A DNA stretch of 64,000 bases, taken from assembly GCA_963710735.1 (NCBI GenBank), contig CAVQBN010000024.1, positions 1 through 64,000 on the forward strand, written 5' to 3'. Each line of letters begins with the position of its first letter. Position 1 is the stretch's first letter. The stretch comes from FEN-1297 sp963710735. Lineage in GTDB: Bacteria; Bacteroidota; Ignavibacteria; Ignavibacteriales; Ignavibacteriaceae. The notes beneath the pieces are model-generated. The model saw only the letters and a list, made by a program, of their open reading frames with translations. It was not told the DNA's origin and ran no database searches. The translations under genes and the position numbers were made by a program. This document shows, in pieces, positions 27,070-38,768 of the stretch.

Positions 27070-28119
27070 TTATAATTTCTTTCCGTTACTTGTAATTGAA
27101 TTTAATTTTTCCAGATCAAGCTTTTGAACAGATTTTGGAATCGGTGCATAATATAAACTTGTTGCATCAGCCTGGCCTTTTGTTACAGCCCATTTTAAGA
27201 ATTTAACAAGTGCTTCACCATGTGACTTATTAGAAAAATCTTTAGGTATTACAACCCATGAAAATCCGCAAATCGGATAAGAATTTTTGCCGTCTGCATT
27301 TGTAATAACCGCACGTAAATCTTTTGGCATATGGGCAGCAGCTCCTGCAGCAGCATCAGAAACCGTATTAAAGTTTACATCAACAAAATTGCCGGCTTTA
27401 TTTTTCATTTGGCAGTAAGGAAGATGATTCTGCTCGGCATAAGCTAATTCAATATAACCAATAGAGCCTTTTGTCTGAGCAATAATACCTGCAACTCCTT
27501 CAGTTCCCTTAGCTCCTAGTCCAACCGGCCAATTAACTGATGTACTGTTACCGCACTTCTTTGCCCATTCCGGACTAACTTTCGTTAAATAACTAGTAAA
27601 AATAAAAGTAGTTCCGCTGCCTTCTGAACGGTGCGCAACTAAAATTGCTCTATTAGGAAGTTTTTTATCAGGATTTAATTTTACAAGTCTAGGATCATTC
27701 CATTTAGTAATTTTTCCAAGATAAATATCCGCTAAAGTCGTACCGTCAAGTTTAATTCCTTGTCCCACAGACGGAAGATTATAAGTAATTGCAACTCCGC
27801 CCATAATTATAGGAATGTGAACAACTTCGGTTCCTCTTCCTTTTTTAAAGGAATTCATTTGTTCCGGTGTCAAAGGCGCATCCGAAGCTCCAAAGTCAAC
27901 TGTACCTTCAGTGATCTGACGAATACCTCCGCCGCTTCCGATAGAAGCATAATTAATTTGAACACCCGTCATTTTATTATAAGCATCAAACCATTTTGAA
28001 AAGATCGGGTAATCAAATGTAGAACCGGCACCGGTTAACTTAACCTGCGCACTGGAAAAGCTTGAAAAAGCTCCCAATAGCGCAGCAATCATAATAACTA
28101 AAAACAATTTTGATTTCAT
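27070..28119 (-). CDS. pstS: Periplasmic phosphate-binding protein PstS
   Basis: A 349-residue protein. After a signal peptide (about 24 residues, ending SSAQ) come the family phrases LTGAGSTFDYPIFSKWFDAY, INYASIGSGGGIRQIT and DFGASDAPL, which supply the phosphate-binding backbone and side chains, and later HRSEGSGTTFIFTSYL. It delivers phosphate to PstCAB. The region just upstream contains two TGTTAA hexamers 11 bp apart, so it may have its own Pho-controlled promoter besides read-through from the porin gene. Confidence 0.96.
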   Translation of the reverse strand: MKSKLFLVIMIAALLGAFSSFSSAQVKLTGAGSTFDYPIFSKWFDAYNKMTGVQINYASIGSGGGIRQITEGTVDFGASDAPLTPEQMNSFKKGRGTEVVHIPIIMGGVAITYNLPSVGQGIKLDGTTLADIYLGKITKWNDPRLVKLNPDKKLPNRAILVAHRSEGSGTTFIFTSYLTKVSPEWAKKCGNSTSVNWPVGLGAKGTEGVAGIIAQTKGSIGYIELAYAEQNHLPYCQMKNKAGNFVDVNFNTVSDAAAGAAAHMPKDLRAVITNADGKNSYPICGFSWVVIPKDFSNKSHGEALVKFLKWAVTKGQADATSLYYAPIPKSVQKLDLEKLNSITSNGKKL

Positions 28120-28156
28120 AATATAGTACCTTTAATTTTAATTAAATAAAATGTAA

Positions 28157-28173
28157 TGTTAATAAATTGTTAA
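28157..28173 (-). promoter_or_regulatory. Possible half Pho box upstream of pstS
   Basis: Two TGTTAA hexamers (28157-28162, 28168-28173; TTAACA on the pstS strand) are spaced 11 bp apart, 38 bp before the pstS start. Only two of four expected units are seen, and in such AT-rich DNA this could be chance. Confidence 0.4.
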
Positions 28174-28252
28174 ATTTTTTAAGTATTAAATTTTTTTATG
28201 ATAATAAACATTTTCAAACTCTAAAAGAACAAGCAAATGGAAATTTTTCTTA

Positions 28253-29248
28253 TTAGAAACTAAAATAAAAAGTCCCTCTAAGTAAAACATCCGGTTTTGA
28301 ACCAGAAAGCCCGTATGAAGTATATTCAACATTTGGCATAATATGTACATTTTTTCTCACCGCAAAGTCAAGTGCACCAAGGATAAAACTTTGTGTGCTG
28401 TTTCCTATTGTAGTATTCTTATTATCTGAATTCGGTGTATAATTGTCATATCTAGCAACTAGACGAATATTATTCGTTAGAGCAACCCATCCATTTAAGC
28501 TTAAACCATTTTTCTTGATTGTCGGTGCACCAGGAGCACTAAATCCACTTAGGAAGTATTGTGCGCCGAGACTAAATGAACTGTTTGCATAATTCACAAT
28601 AATATCGCCTGTTCTGTTAAAAGCATCCCTTCCGGCACCATTATATTGACCATTTAACAAAATAACAAATTCTTTTGTAGGATTAAATTGTAAATAAAGG
28701 TACGTAGCTTTATATCTTCCATTTACAGTTGGAATACTGTTGCTGCTATTATTTCCTAAGAGTAATCCAGCAGAAAAGAAAGAAGAAAATTTCTGATTAA
28801 ACGAAACACCTAAGTCTCTTGAAGCAGATATTCCGTGTATATCCTGAATTGTTTTTTCTAAAGGACGATATCCAAAAATTCCTTCTGCCATATTAATTTC
28901 CGGAGTACCTTGAAGACCAATAATAATATTACCTCCATCGGTAACATTATTCCATTTTAAGAATGCATCTTTAACCATGGTAGTCAGTTTATTATTTGTA
29001 AGATATGATGCGCCTGGATCTGATTCGAGGCGGAACCTTGCGGTAAAATCTGTGGCAATATCATAATCAGCAGTTAAATAAATACGCCTATAATCAAACG
29101 CTTGCATATATTTCTGAGCAGGATCATGATTATCGATCATATAATAATAATCTCCGAACATTAAGCCGCTGAATTTAGGCATTGTCTGTGCGCTAGTAAA
29201 ATTTGCAATAAAAAAAAGTGAACAAATTAATAGTGCAATTTTTTTCAT
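28253..29248 (-). CDS. Phosphate-regulon outer-membrane porin (OprP/OprO-like)
   Basis: A 331-residue protein with a 20-residue signal peptide (ALLICSLFFIANFTSAQ) and alternating beta-strand patterns ending in an aromatic (FYFSF), as expected of a beta-barrel. The opening KFSGLMFGDYYYM and FRLESDPG are typical of the Bacteroidota phosphate-selective porin O/P relatives. Being first in the pst operon, behind a Pho-box-like array, it most likely lets phosphate through the outer membrane under starvation. The anion selectivity is inferred from context. Confidence 0.82.
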   Translation of the reverse strand: MKKIALLICSLFFIANFTSAQTMPKFSGLMFGDYYYMIDNHDPAQKYMQAFDYRRIYLTADYDIATDFTARFRLESDPGASYLTNNKLTTMVKDAFLKWNNVTDGGNIIIGLQGTPEINMAEGIFGYRPLEKTIQDIHGISASRDLGVSFNQKFSSFFSAGLLLGNNSSNSIPTVNGRYKATYLYLQFNPTKEFVILLNGQYNGAGRDAFNRTGDIIVNYANSSFSLGAQYFLSGFSAPGAPTIKKNGLSLNGWVALTNNIRLVARYDNYTPNSDNKNTTIGNSTQSFILGALDFAVRKNVHIMPNVEYTSYGLSGSKPDVLLRGTFYFSF

Positions 29249-29321
29249 ATGATACTTTCTTTTTTATTATAAAATAATTGATTAAAAATAGATTCTTCTA
29301 ACCGCAAAAATTTAATGCGTA

Positions 29322-29327
29322 ATTATA
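29322..29327 (-). promoter_or_regulatory. Candidate -10 element of the porin-pst promoter
   Basis: TATAAT on the minus strand, 20 bp downstream of the last Pho hexamer and about 75 bp before the porin start. The spacing fits an activator replacing the -35 contact. Recognition of this sequence by the host sigma factor is assumed. Confidence 0.45.
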
Positions 29328-29347
29328 TTGATATTAGATTAGTGATG

Positions 29348-29386
29348 TGTTAACGAAGTGTTACGCTTGTGTTAATAAATTGTTAC
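29348..29386 (-). promoter_or_regulatory. Pho box: four TTAACA-like hexamers at 11-bp spacing
   Basis: On the plus strand TGTTAA, TGTTAC, TGTTAA and TGTTAC start at 29348, 29359, 29370 and 29381, exactly 11 bp apart. On the porin strand these read GTAACA/TTAACA. PhoP/PhoB response regulators bind direct repeats with this helical period (the Bacillus PhoP unit is TT[ATC]ACA). The position about 100 bp before the porin-pst operon fits transcription activation under phosphate limitation. Confidence 0.75.
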
Positions 29387-29395
29387 TAAAAAAGA

Positions 29396-29425
29396 AAGCA
29401 CTTAACATGATGGAGTTAAGTGCTT
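29396..29425 (-). terminator. Intrinsic terminator of the outer-membrane protein gene
   Basis: AAGCACTTAAC and GTTAAGTGCTT form a perfect 11-bp stem with an 8-base loop. On the minus strand the stem is followed by TTTCTTTTTTAG, a good T-tract. It isolates the broken outer-membrane gene from the Pho promoter. Confidence 0.75.
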
Positions 29426-29481
29426 ACAAATTAAAAAGATTGGTCGTCTTTATAAGGAAAATATTTTTTAACTGATTCCTA

Positions 29482-30837
29482 TTAAAAATTAAACGGATAA
29501 ACAAAAGAAATTCTCGGTTCAATTCTCTTCTGCGGCTGATAATCAATTACATTATTATTGGAATCACGAATTGGTGTGAATGTCCAATTATAAAGCATCG
29601 AAACGAGCAGATAAGGAATGGGTTTATACCCGAATTCAAAATAGAGATAGGAATTATTATCCACTTTAAAAATTGCCGATTCATTTCCGATATTTATTTT
29701 ATCATAGCCTCCTCTTACAACAAAAGGTAATCCTTCCGGAGAAACATTTGCAACTAAGTGAAGATCGCCGCTGTTTGGAGTTTTATCCAGTCTCTGGTAA
29801 CTTCCAATAATATCCAATACACCAAGAAAATGAAGACCCAATTCTCCGAAAACTCCGTTATCTGGATTTGTTAAATTAGTAAGCATATGTTGCTTTGCTT
29901 GAACTGAGATCCATTTGACGAATCAATTTGATATCGCTGGATTTCATACAATGAATTAAAGTACGAAGGTATATAATGCGCCTGATTAAATCGTCTTTCA
30001 AGTTTTGCAGAAGCATTTAAAATTCCTAATCCGTTAAGATCAATTTGAACTCCGGTTGCAACACCGCTTCCAAAATTAATAATTTTTGCATAGTCGGTAT
30101 ACAAAACTAAGATTTAACATACTTGATTTAACAATTGGAAGACCAATATCCGCGCCAACAATCTGCATTGTCCCTTTGTCTTCCGTCCATGGAGAAGGTC
30201 CTGCACTACCATAAGCAGGGGTGAAAACTACACCAGAATATTTATTAAAATCCGCTGCATATGTTCCGCCGACTTCAAAATTTCCTATAATAGGTACATC
30301 TGCTAGTGAGCTGTATTTTAACGGACGAACATATGCTCTTATTGCCGTAACACCAGCTTCTGCAAATGTGCTGTATATAGATTCGAAACCGAAATCACCG
30401 AAGTCAATATCCGTAATTAATCCTATCTTCCGGTTGTCGATTGAAGGACTATTATTATATTGGTACATTATGCTTCCGTGACCAAGGTTATAATAATCAA
30501 GAGCGCCAAGTTTAATATAAACCGGATCGTGTTTTAAACCGTACCGGACATAACGAATAATACTTAGATAATCAGAAATAGTATTAAAATCTTCTTTACG
30601 AATATTACCGTTTTTATTTATATCAAGATTCAAGTCTAAACCAACCCCAAAATTTCCGAAAGCAATTTCCGGCATAAAATGGATGCGGTAATAAAGCTGT
30701 CCGTCAATCCAATTTAATCCTAATCCGCCTTCCAGATTTCCTTGGCCAGGTCTTCCATATTGTTCAAATTGATTATACTGGGCAAAAAGTGAATAAGAAA
30801 ATAAAAATACTGCTATCATCACGTAAAATTTTTTCAT
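29482..30837 (-). pseudogene. Outer-membrane beta-barrel protein interrupted by two frameshifts
   Basis: Three consecutive frames encode pieces of one protein: 30837-30076 (signal peptide ending SLFAQ, then GLNWIDGQLYYRIHFMPEIAFGNFG), 30104-29871 (YTDYAKIINFGSGVATG) and 29886-29482 (ending RIEPRISFVYPFNF, a barrel-like C-terminus). Continuity is restored by dropping one base in the A-run 30103-30106 and adding one near 29912-29920, giving about 450 residues. The strand pattern suggests an outer-membrane barrel of unknown function. Either a recent pseudogene or sequence error is possible; the uninterrupted conservation of all three parts favours error. Confidence 0.75.
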
Positions 30838-30973
30838 TGGTCCACACCAAATATTGTTTATAATATCATATTTATTTATTCAAATATACAATTATCTATT
30901 GAATTTATATAAAGATAAATCAAGTTGTTTTTTAATTCAAAAATAAAAAACAAATCTTTTTAGGCAATTTTCC

Positions 30974-33900
30974 CTAACGGACTATTGCCAGCTTTTGTAT
31001 AATATTGTCGGTCTTGTCTCCCTTTTTCATAATTATTTTATACAGATAAACACCGTTTGCTAGGAGATCTCCGTCTTCATCTCTTCCATCCCAATAAATA
31101 GTATTGAAATCATATTTTAACTGCGATGAATTTTTGGTTATAATCTTAACTAACCTTCCTGCAATTGTATAAATATAAATTTTCAACTCATCAGGCAACT
31201 GGGTTAATTTAAATGTAAAATATGTATAGCCGGAAAACGGGTTCGGATAATTATAAACATATAGTATATGAGGTTCATTTTGAACAACAAAGTTTTTTGT
31301 AAGAATAACCGGTTCGGTAGAATTTCCGGTAGTATTTTTACCAATTACCTGCAAATTATATTCTCCATCCAGTAAAGCAGGAGTATAATTTACAACCATT
31401 TTGGGATTACCCGAATTAAATTGATATGAAACTGATGAGCTATTATTGGAATAATAGACCGGCTGATCATTTAGATAAATGCTGATTGAGGAAGTGTCTG
31501 TCAATGGCACTAAGGATGAATCATTTAGGGTTATTCTAATTTTAGGATGAGATGAAATATAATCACCATCCAGAATATTTTCTCCGTCAAAGGTAATATT
31601 CAAAGTCGGCCTTGACGAATCCGGTTTTACATAAAATGGAATTGAAAATACATTATTGTCTTTATACAATTCAGAAATTTTATTCCCCGGATCAATCGTT
31701 ATATTAAATGATCTGCTGCCGCTTCCGCTCGCGGTATTATAAGTTACATTGAATAATTTTCTGCTATTCGGATTTAAGGAATCAACAAGAGACTCATAAA
31801 TTTTTTCACGAGAGTTATCCGGTTTTAAAACTTCAACCATTACATTAAAACTATCTGCCGGAGATTCACCAACATTATAAACATAAAATTGCAGGTTTTC
31901 CGTTTCTCCTTGTTTTATGGAATCATTTGAAATGGAAACTACCTGGTAATTTGCACCAAGTTCCGGAAGTGAATTTAATTTGACTGCCAATTCTTTAATT
32001 TTTGGAGATTCTTTGGATTTATTAGAATATAACCGGGCAAGAAATTTTATTTTAGGATAAACCGATGCACTGATTTTATTGAGTGGACTAAATCCATTAA
32101 TTAAATTTAACGATATTAAAGTGTCAGTATTATTATTAGCTTTTATTCCAATTGGCACAATTTGTAATGAAGCTCCATTAGGAATTTCTGCTGCAACATT
32201 AAGACTGTCCCAGCGAACAGAATTAGTAATTACCGGAAACATAACAGAACCAGAATCACTTTTAACAACTATGCTTGTATCGATGATAGCAATTCCTTGG
32301 AATTGTTTTTTATAAACCTCCGGCACAGTTCCGGGCGCAGCTCCTTTTTTACCAATTATACACCAGGATTCACGATACCGTACGCTATCAATATATTTGC
32401 TGCCAAAGTTTTTTATTTCATTTCTTACCGGGGTTCCGCCGGTATAGCCCAACACTGATTGAGCACCATCGTCACAAATTGCCATGGCAATTACTGTACC
32501 TTCCGGTAAACTTTTTAAATAGCTTAGCAAAGAATCACCGGATGGCGGGTTTGGATAGACAAAAGTTTTGAAGTTATATGGCCTTAATGTTAGTGGTATC
32601 AATAAGTGCTGTTCCAACTCCCCAAAAATAAGTAGAGGGTAATTCTTCTAAAAGATTATACTGCATTGATGCAAATTTCCCATCACTTGAACCAGCTGAT
32701 GAGATTTTTAATTCATCTTTGACCAATGACAATTCCCAAGAACTATCTATTGGATTAAAATAAGTGTCAGTATATTTTATATCAGATACACTATCAATTG
32801 GTGTTTTTATGATCCAGTTGTAATTTGATTTTATATTTAGAAATGAATTAGGTTCGGACCATGATTGAGAATTTAAAGCTTTTACTCTCCACCAATATCT
32901 TTTCTGAGGTAATAAGCCGTTAAGTGTAATCTTTGAAGAAAATAGACTGTAATTTTTTTCATACTGTGCAGGTGAATTAAAATATTGTGTTGTATCCAAT
33001 TCAAATAATAATTTAGAATTTGAAGTATCAGAATTATAAGTTGGATTCAAAAAAGGGATTATTCCATTAAATGAATTATAATATCTATTATTAAATAAGC
33101 TTCTAAAATTTGTTGAGTAAACATTAAACTTAATAGATGCCTGATTATCATTTTTATAAATTTCATCAATGGTGTTGGCGCTATCAAGGATAACAGTCAA
33201 ATTGTGTTCGCCTACCATATTTTTTATCGGGACATTGATACTTAACGAATCAATAAATAAAGGGATCGGGACTTTAATTTTTTGTTCTGTTACTATCCTG
33301 CCGTTATACTGATCTTTAATAGTAACAAAAATAGAATCATTAGGAACCAGGCCGTAATTATGATAATAAATTTTTACTGCTAAGAGATTATCTTGATCCG
33401 AAGGATTTGCAGTAGCTGGCTTAATATCGCCGGCAGAAATTTCAAGGTTTGGTTTGGGGGGTAATTTCAAATTTAAAAGCGGATCTCCAAAAAGAACATT
33501 GCAATAAGCAAAGACTTTATTCACATCATTATAACCGCTTTCTTGAAATTGTTCAATCTTAGCTAACACATGAGCTTCTCCAACATTTGTTATTGAATCT
33601 CTTAAAAATTGCTGATAAAAGTAGGTAGGAAAATTTACAGCAGTCGAAACATATCCCCAGCTTGAATTACTAATATAACAAATTGCTTGGCCATCGTTTG
33701 ATTCCGAAAGGAACAGTTGTCCAAAACAGCTAACATCCGGTTCTGCAAATTTACCAGTTGAACATCCGAAATCTGTAATTAAAGGAAAGCGATTGGAGTA
33801 TGAATTCTTCAATGCACCAACATCTGTAATTCCATTATCCCAGGTTTGTGTACCGCTATGGCCTATGTAGGATATGAACAAGCCTCCATTATCAATTGCA

Positions 33901-36404
33901 TCCTGTATTTCGGATTGCGAATAAGGTCCTAAATTTGTCGGCGGATTTAACGTTTTATAAAAATGATAGCCCTCTCCACCAATTGGTTTAGTTTTGACCA
34001 TCGAATTTAAAATATAATCGTTTTCATTTTTAAGCTGATCAATCTGTCCTGCAACAGTCGGATCGCCGCCGCTGAAGAAAAGAAAAGTCTTATTCCAATC
34101 GTCATAAGGTCTATCAAGATACTTTTTATATTTATCCAGGTAGAAATAGACTTGTTGATCGTTTGCAGCTGGAATTCTGCCGATAAACATTTGAGGAATA
34201 TCCGCTTGATTTGAATCCCACATACAATACCATGCATCACTTACAGGATAACCGTATGAAGGGACAATATCTTGTTTTCGTACTGCTGGTACAGGGGACC
34301 ATAGATTTTTATAATCATAATTTGCATCACCAATTAATGTAAGATATGAAGGTTTGGGAGAAGCCCAATTATTGTTTGCATAAAGTAAAAAACTTCTAAT
34401 TGCTTCAGGTTCCGGGTAGCCATAGGAAAACTCATCATAAATATCATCAACAAAAGCTAATTTAGTCCTAATATTATAACTACTTTTTATAAAATTATTG
34501 TAATCATTTACAGATTTTGATAATACTTTATTCGAAATGATAATATCATCAGCACCTTGAGGATTATTTCTCAAATTGATGAATTGTTTTTTAGTTTTAA
34601 ATATTGGTGACTTTAAATAATTTTTTGAAATTAATATATAAGCATCTCCGCCTTTAACCGTATCAGTAAATGTTAGTGTTTTAACTGTGCCGCCTATTAG
34701 TGAAAAGTTATCCATTCTTATTGTATCTGGTTTTACTTTATAAAGGAGCAAACTTGTGTCAGGTAAAGTAATATTTGTAATTTTAATAACTCTCAGTTTA
34801 GATGAAAGAGAGTCCGGGAATTTAAAATAAAGTGAATCATTTACTGCGTTAGTGTACCTGTAATATTCAATATCAACCCAATCTAAAAGCAATTGCTGAA
34901 AAGTAGCGCTTGTAGGAAGATCTATTATATTTAATGTATTTGTTCCTTCTTTTAGAACGTTAGAAGATAAAGTTGAAAAGAGATTAGCAGTTTGTTTAAA
35001 ATTGAATGTAATTGAATCTTCAATAGATTTAGTATTAACACCAATTCCAACACTATGAGCATTTGCTTGAGCATCAGAAGCATAACTAATTAATCTTACA
35101 TAAGTTTTTAAGCTGGAATTAGGTACTATATTTGATGTTTGAAACGGTAAAGCAATTGTACCGTTTGTTCCTAAAAACTGCCACGTCCAAACTTTATTTT
35201 CCTGCCAGTCGGGAATTTGGACTCTTGGTATTACCGAATCATAATACCATAATCTAACATCTTTTTCAAAATGCTGAAAATTTAAATAAGAATTCAGTGT
35301 ATCTGTTACTGAAGTACCGTAAACAGAGTCAATTCTAATTCTACGTCCTTTTTCCCCGCCCCATGTTAGCCAAACAAATGTTGTATCGGTGTAACGATTC
35401 ATATAATTTAGATAATCATTACCAATCGGAACAATTTGTCGGTAGTTAGATGAACCATAATTTTTTTCTGCCCAGAATTCTATGTAATCATTCTGTGAAA
35501 AATATCCTGGTTGTTCAGATTTTAAATATAATGGAAGTTCTTTCCCTTTGCAGAATATCTTAATTGTAGTGGGATCAATACTTGAAGGATTTAATCCATA
35601 ATTAACTAAATCATTGTATCCGATTTTATATATCCCGTCAGATGGAATAGCAAGCTTAACGTATTGTTTAGAATAGTCAATCCAGTTACCTGTTGTATCG
35701 GGTACACTAAAAATATTTCTAAATGAACGAAAACTTTTAGCTTCATCATAATTTATTATTACATGTTTTAAAATACTATCATACGGCGCAGCAGTAGAAT
35801 TATTTATAGGATATGGTTTTGAATTATTGTAGTTAATATTAAGATTTGCGCTCAACAGCAATTTTACTTGTTTTAATTTCCAGTTATATGTTGCTGTATT
35901 TATTTTAATTATTGCACAATAGTAATTACGGATCCATGTATAACCTATTAATTGACTTTCTGCAGATGGATATTGATCAGTTTGAAAATATTCAGGTTTT
36001 AGATTTTGATTTTCATATTTTAAGGTTGAGTCATTTAATATAGTGACAGTTGGATTAACTTCGACATTATTATCAGAATAGGTTTGATATTTTTGATTAC
36101 TCAATTGAACACTTGCTTTGCTTTCCGGCGGCAAGGCAACATAAATGGTCTTTAATGGAAGTGTTGGTGAGCCGGGTTTGCTGATGTCCTGAGCGTTGGG
36201 AAATACTAATTTCATTTTCCCAGCATTCTGCTGAACTTGATAATTATCACTAAAAGAAATTTTAGCTGTAAAAAAATTATTTACAGATTCAATTTTTGAT
36301 ATTTTTAATTGCGCGTAAGTACCTTGCATAGATAATAGCAGAAGTATAAATAACGATATTAAAAAACATATTTTCTTACTACGGTAAAAGTTATTTCTTT
36401 CCAT
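30974..36404 (-). CDS. PorU-like C25 cysteine peptidase, split by one frameshift
   Basis: About 1,810 residues in two frames: 36404-32574 and 32617-30974. Removing one base near 32574-32582 joins TTNIKA to YNFKTFVYPNPP. The order is a signal peptide, an N-terminal prodomain-like region, and a C25 (gingipain-type) peptidase domain with catalytic His849 in YIGHSG and Cys881 in DFGCSTG. Then come two CARDB-like domains, an Ig-like domain and a FlgD/T9SS-like end (NYPNPFSGYTYFTF...NGVYLYKIIM). PorU is the T9SS sortase that removes sorting domains from cargo, and this protein is a strong candidate for that role. It is larger than typical PorU (about 1,100-1,300), so a secreted C25 protease is the alternative. 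Confidence 0.78.
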
Positions 36405-36593
36405 AAGAATAATATTTATTTTTAAAAATTTATTTCTATTGAAGAAAATTTTTCAGTTAAGTATTTCAAAGTAAAAATAGTTGACAAAAATCTATCTCTT
36501 TACAAAATCTGTATGTACTAAAAAAATTTATTTGATTTTTTTCTCCTTTAATAACAAACTTTGAAAATTTTTTCAAAATCTAGATTCTATCTT

Positions 36594-38042
36594 TTATGAA
36601 AAATATTTCCCGAATAAAAAAAAGTGAACCGGTAAGACCGGAATTAAATATCTTTCTGATCCAACATAAATGACAATAATTAAAATGAAATAGAAATACA
36701 ATATCAATAAAAAATATTTCAAACCTCTGTCATTAACTTTTCTTTTAACCGTAAATAAGTATAATCCGCCTATTATAACAAGCAAATAAAAAAAATAATT
36801 TGCAGAAAAAAAGGCAAAGCAGAGAAAAATCGGGGGGACAAAATTTTTTATTCTCTTTAAACTCCAGGTAATTGAACTATCCCCCCTGAAATAAGAAAAT
36901 AATATCTTTTTAGGTAATCTAATTAAAGATTCGATGGGGTAATCAATAATATTTTTAAAACCAAGCAAATATGCTTCACTACTAGCTTTAGTTTCGATAG
37001 ACGAACTGTCATATTTAAAATTAAAGTTTATCCCTCCAGATGAATTTTTATGATTCCCCATTAAAAAATTACTTCCGCCATTTGTGGAAATTGGTACGAT
37101 TTTGTGGAATACTTTATAATTGCGGTATGTCCAGGGTGCGATAACAAAACAGAAAAAAAGTACCATTACTACAATATACTTTATAGAATTGACCAGACCA
37201 TAATACCTAATAAAATATACAGCGAAAATTAAAGGTAGTAATAACCCAACAGGTCGTAAATAAGTTGCTAGTCCAATTATAATGGAGATAAGAACGGCAG
37301 AAATTAATTTGTTATTTCCTTTTAATATTAAAAGGACCGCCAGCCAAAGTAAAAAAGTGAATGGATATTCAGTTAATATACAGTTTGAACTAAATAAATT
37401 ATTTGGATAAAGAGTAAATGCAATTAAAAAAATAGCCATACCTTTTTTTGATAATTCGCTTTTAAATAAAAAATAAAGCACAACTATCAATGAAGAAGAA
37501 ATAAAAATATTAAAAAATTTTACCAGCAATAAGTAATTGGAGCTTAAGAACATCAATCCGCTTAAAACAGCTGGCAAGCCAATCGGCCAGTAACTTGTAT
37601 AGTGACCGTTAGGAGTGGTATAAGAACCGGTGTGAAAAAGTCGTACCGCAAGGTCAAGGTAATATTTACTGTCGGCGATAGGTATAGTATGAATATTCAA
37701 TACGATAAGCAACTGTAGCATTACATTTATAATTAGCACAAAGGTTAGAATTATTTTTTCATTTTTAACATTATCAAATAACTTTTTAACCCTATCATAA
37801 TTCAAAATAATCAATAGTAAAATTAGTGAGGTAAAAATAATCGGGTACTCAAGATATGAAAATATTTCACTATAGTAAGTTTGATTTATAGAATTGTTCA
37901 AATTATAAAAATGGGACAATAAGAATGACTTAAAGAATATTTCATATGCAGACACAAAAAATATATTCACAAAAAATAAAAATAACAACAACTGTTTCGT
38001 CTTGGGTCTATGAAAATTGTCTATTTGACACAGAATATTCAA
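36594..38042 (-). CDS. GT39/PMT-like membrane glycosyltransferase
   Basis: A 482-residue protein with about 11 membrane segments. The loop IPIADSKYYLDLAVRLFHTGSYTTPNGHYTSYWPIGLPA, with D-S-x-x-Y and the P-x-G-L-P turn, matches PMT_2/GT-C enzymes that use polyprenyl-phosphate sugars on the outer face of the inner membrane. It is the last gene of the polysaccharide cluster, 9 bp after the WecG-like gene. The acceptor is unknown. Confidence 0.75.
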   Translation of the reverse strand: MNILCQIDNFHRPKTKQLLLFLFFVNIFFVSAYEIFFKSFLLSHFYNLNNSINQTYYSEIFSYLEYPIIFTSLILLLIILNYDRVKKLFDNVKNEKIILTFVLIINVMLQLLIVLNIHTIPIADSKYYLDLAVRLFHTGSYTTPNGHYTSYWPIGLPAVLSGLMFLSSNYLLLVKFFNIFISSSLIVVLYFLFKSELSKKGMAIFLIAFTLYPNNLFSSNCILTEYPFTFLLWLAVLLILKGNNKLISAVLISIIIGLATYLRPVGLLLPLIFAVYFIRYYGLVNSIKYIVVMVLFFCFVIAPWTYRNYKVFHKIVPISTNGGSNFLMGNHKNSSGGINFNFKYDSSSIETKASSEAYLLGFKNIIDYPIESLIRLPKKILFSYFRGDSSITWSLKRIKNFVPPIFLCFAFFSANYFFYLLVIIGGLYLFTVKRKVNDRGLKYFLLILYFYFILIIVIYVGSERYLIPVLPVHFFLFGKYFS

Positions 38043-38051
38043 TTAAATTTC

Positions 38052-38768
38052 CTAAAATTTAGCATATTGCCGTTCTTTAAGAACGAAAAAAACAAATAAG
38101 GGAATACCGATTATATATCTTCTCCACAAGCGAGTTGGTTCCGTAATTAACCTAAAAGACCATTCTATACCTGAATTTCTAAATAGTTTGGGAATTCTTT
38201 TTATTGTTCCTAAATAGAATTCTAAAAAATTTCCCACACAAATTATTTTTTTGCCGCTTATTTTTTCATCTAATTTTGATGCGAATAATTCTTGCTTTGG
38301 AATTCCCATCCCGATTATTATAATATCCGGTACCGCTTTCTTTATTTCATCAATGATTCCACTTTCAGCTTCCGAATTAAAAAAACCGCTTTGATAACCG
38401 CAAAAATTCAATCCTTTGTTTTTCAATATCTGTAATTTATCATTCGTAAAATTTCCTCCTACTATAAACAGCTTTTCTTTTGTAGATGTGAAATACTCAA
38501 ATAACTTTTCATTCAAATCGGAAGCGTTAAATCTTTGAATATTTTTATGTTTGAATAATTTTAAAGCATAATAAATGCCAGTACCATCCATATATACGCT
38601 AAATTTTTCATCAATAACACTTCGATACTCATGCATTTTATTATATAAGTTGAAACAGTGCTGGTTAAGATATGTCAATAATAGATTTCTATCTATTTCA
38701 TGGAAATTTTTAACCAACTCTATGACTTCCGTTTCATTTGTAATAATATTTCCTTCTTGCAAAATCAT
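38052..38768 (-). CDS. WecG/TagA/CpsF-family glycosyltransferase (GT26)
   Basis: A 238-residue protein with the family marks MDGTGIYYALKL, FNASDLNEKLFEYF (normally R-x-x-G-x-D-L), IIIIGMGIPKQELFA and GNFLEFYLGTIKRIPKLFRNSGIEW...RLWRRYI. These enzymes add N-acetylmannosamine or a similar sugar as the second residue on lipid-linked GlcNAc, so the cluster probably builds a lipid-carried polysaccharide. It overlaps the preceding GT4 gene by 4 bp. Confidence 0.88.
   Translation of the reverse strand: MILQEGNIITNETEVIELVKNFHEIDRNLLLTYLNQHCFNLYNKMHEYRSVIDEKFSVYMDGTGIYYALKLFKHKNIQRFNASDLNEKLFEYFTSTKEKLFIVGGNFTNDKLQILKNKGLNFCGYQSGFFNSEAESGIIDEIKKAVPDIIIIGMGIPKQELFASKLDEKISGKKIICVGNFLEFYLGTIKRIPKLFRNSGIEWSFRLITEPTRLWRRYIIGIPLFVFFVLKERQYAKF

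Noticed and set aside
36481..36510. TTGACA as a plus-strand promoter
   Set aside because: No gene follows on the plus strand and the next TA-rich element is at the wrong distance.
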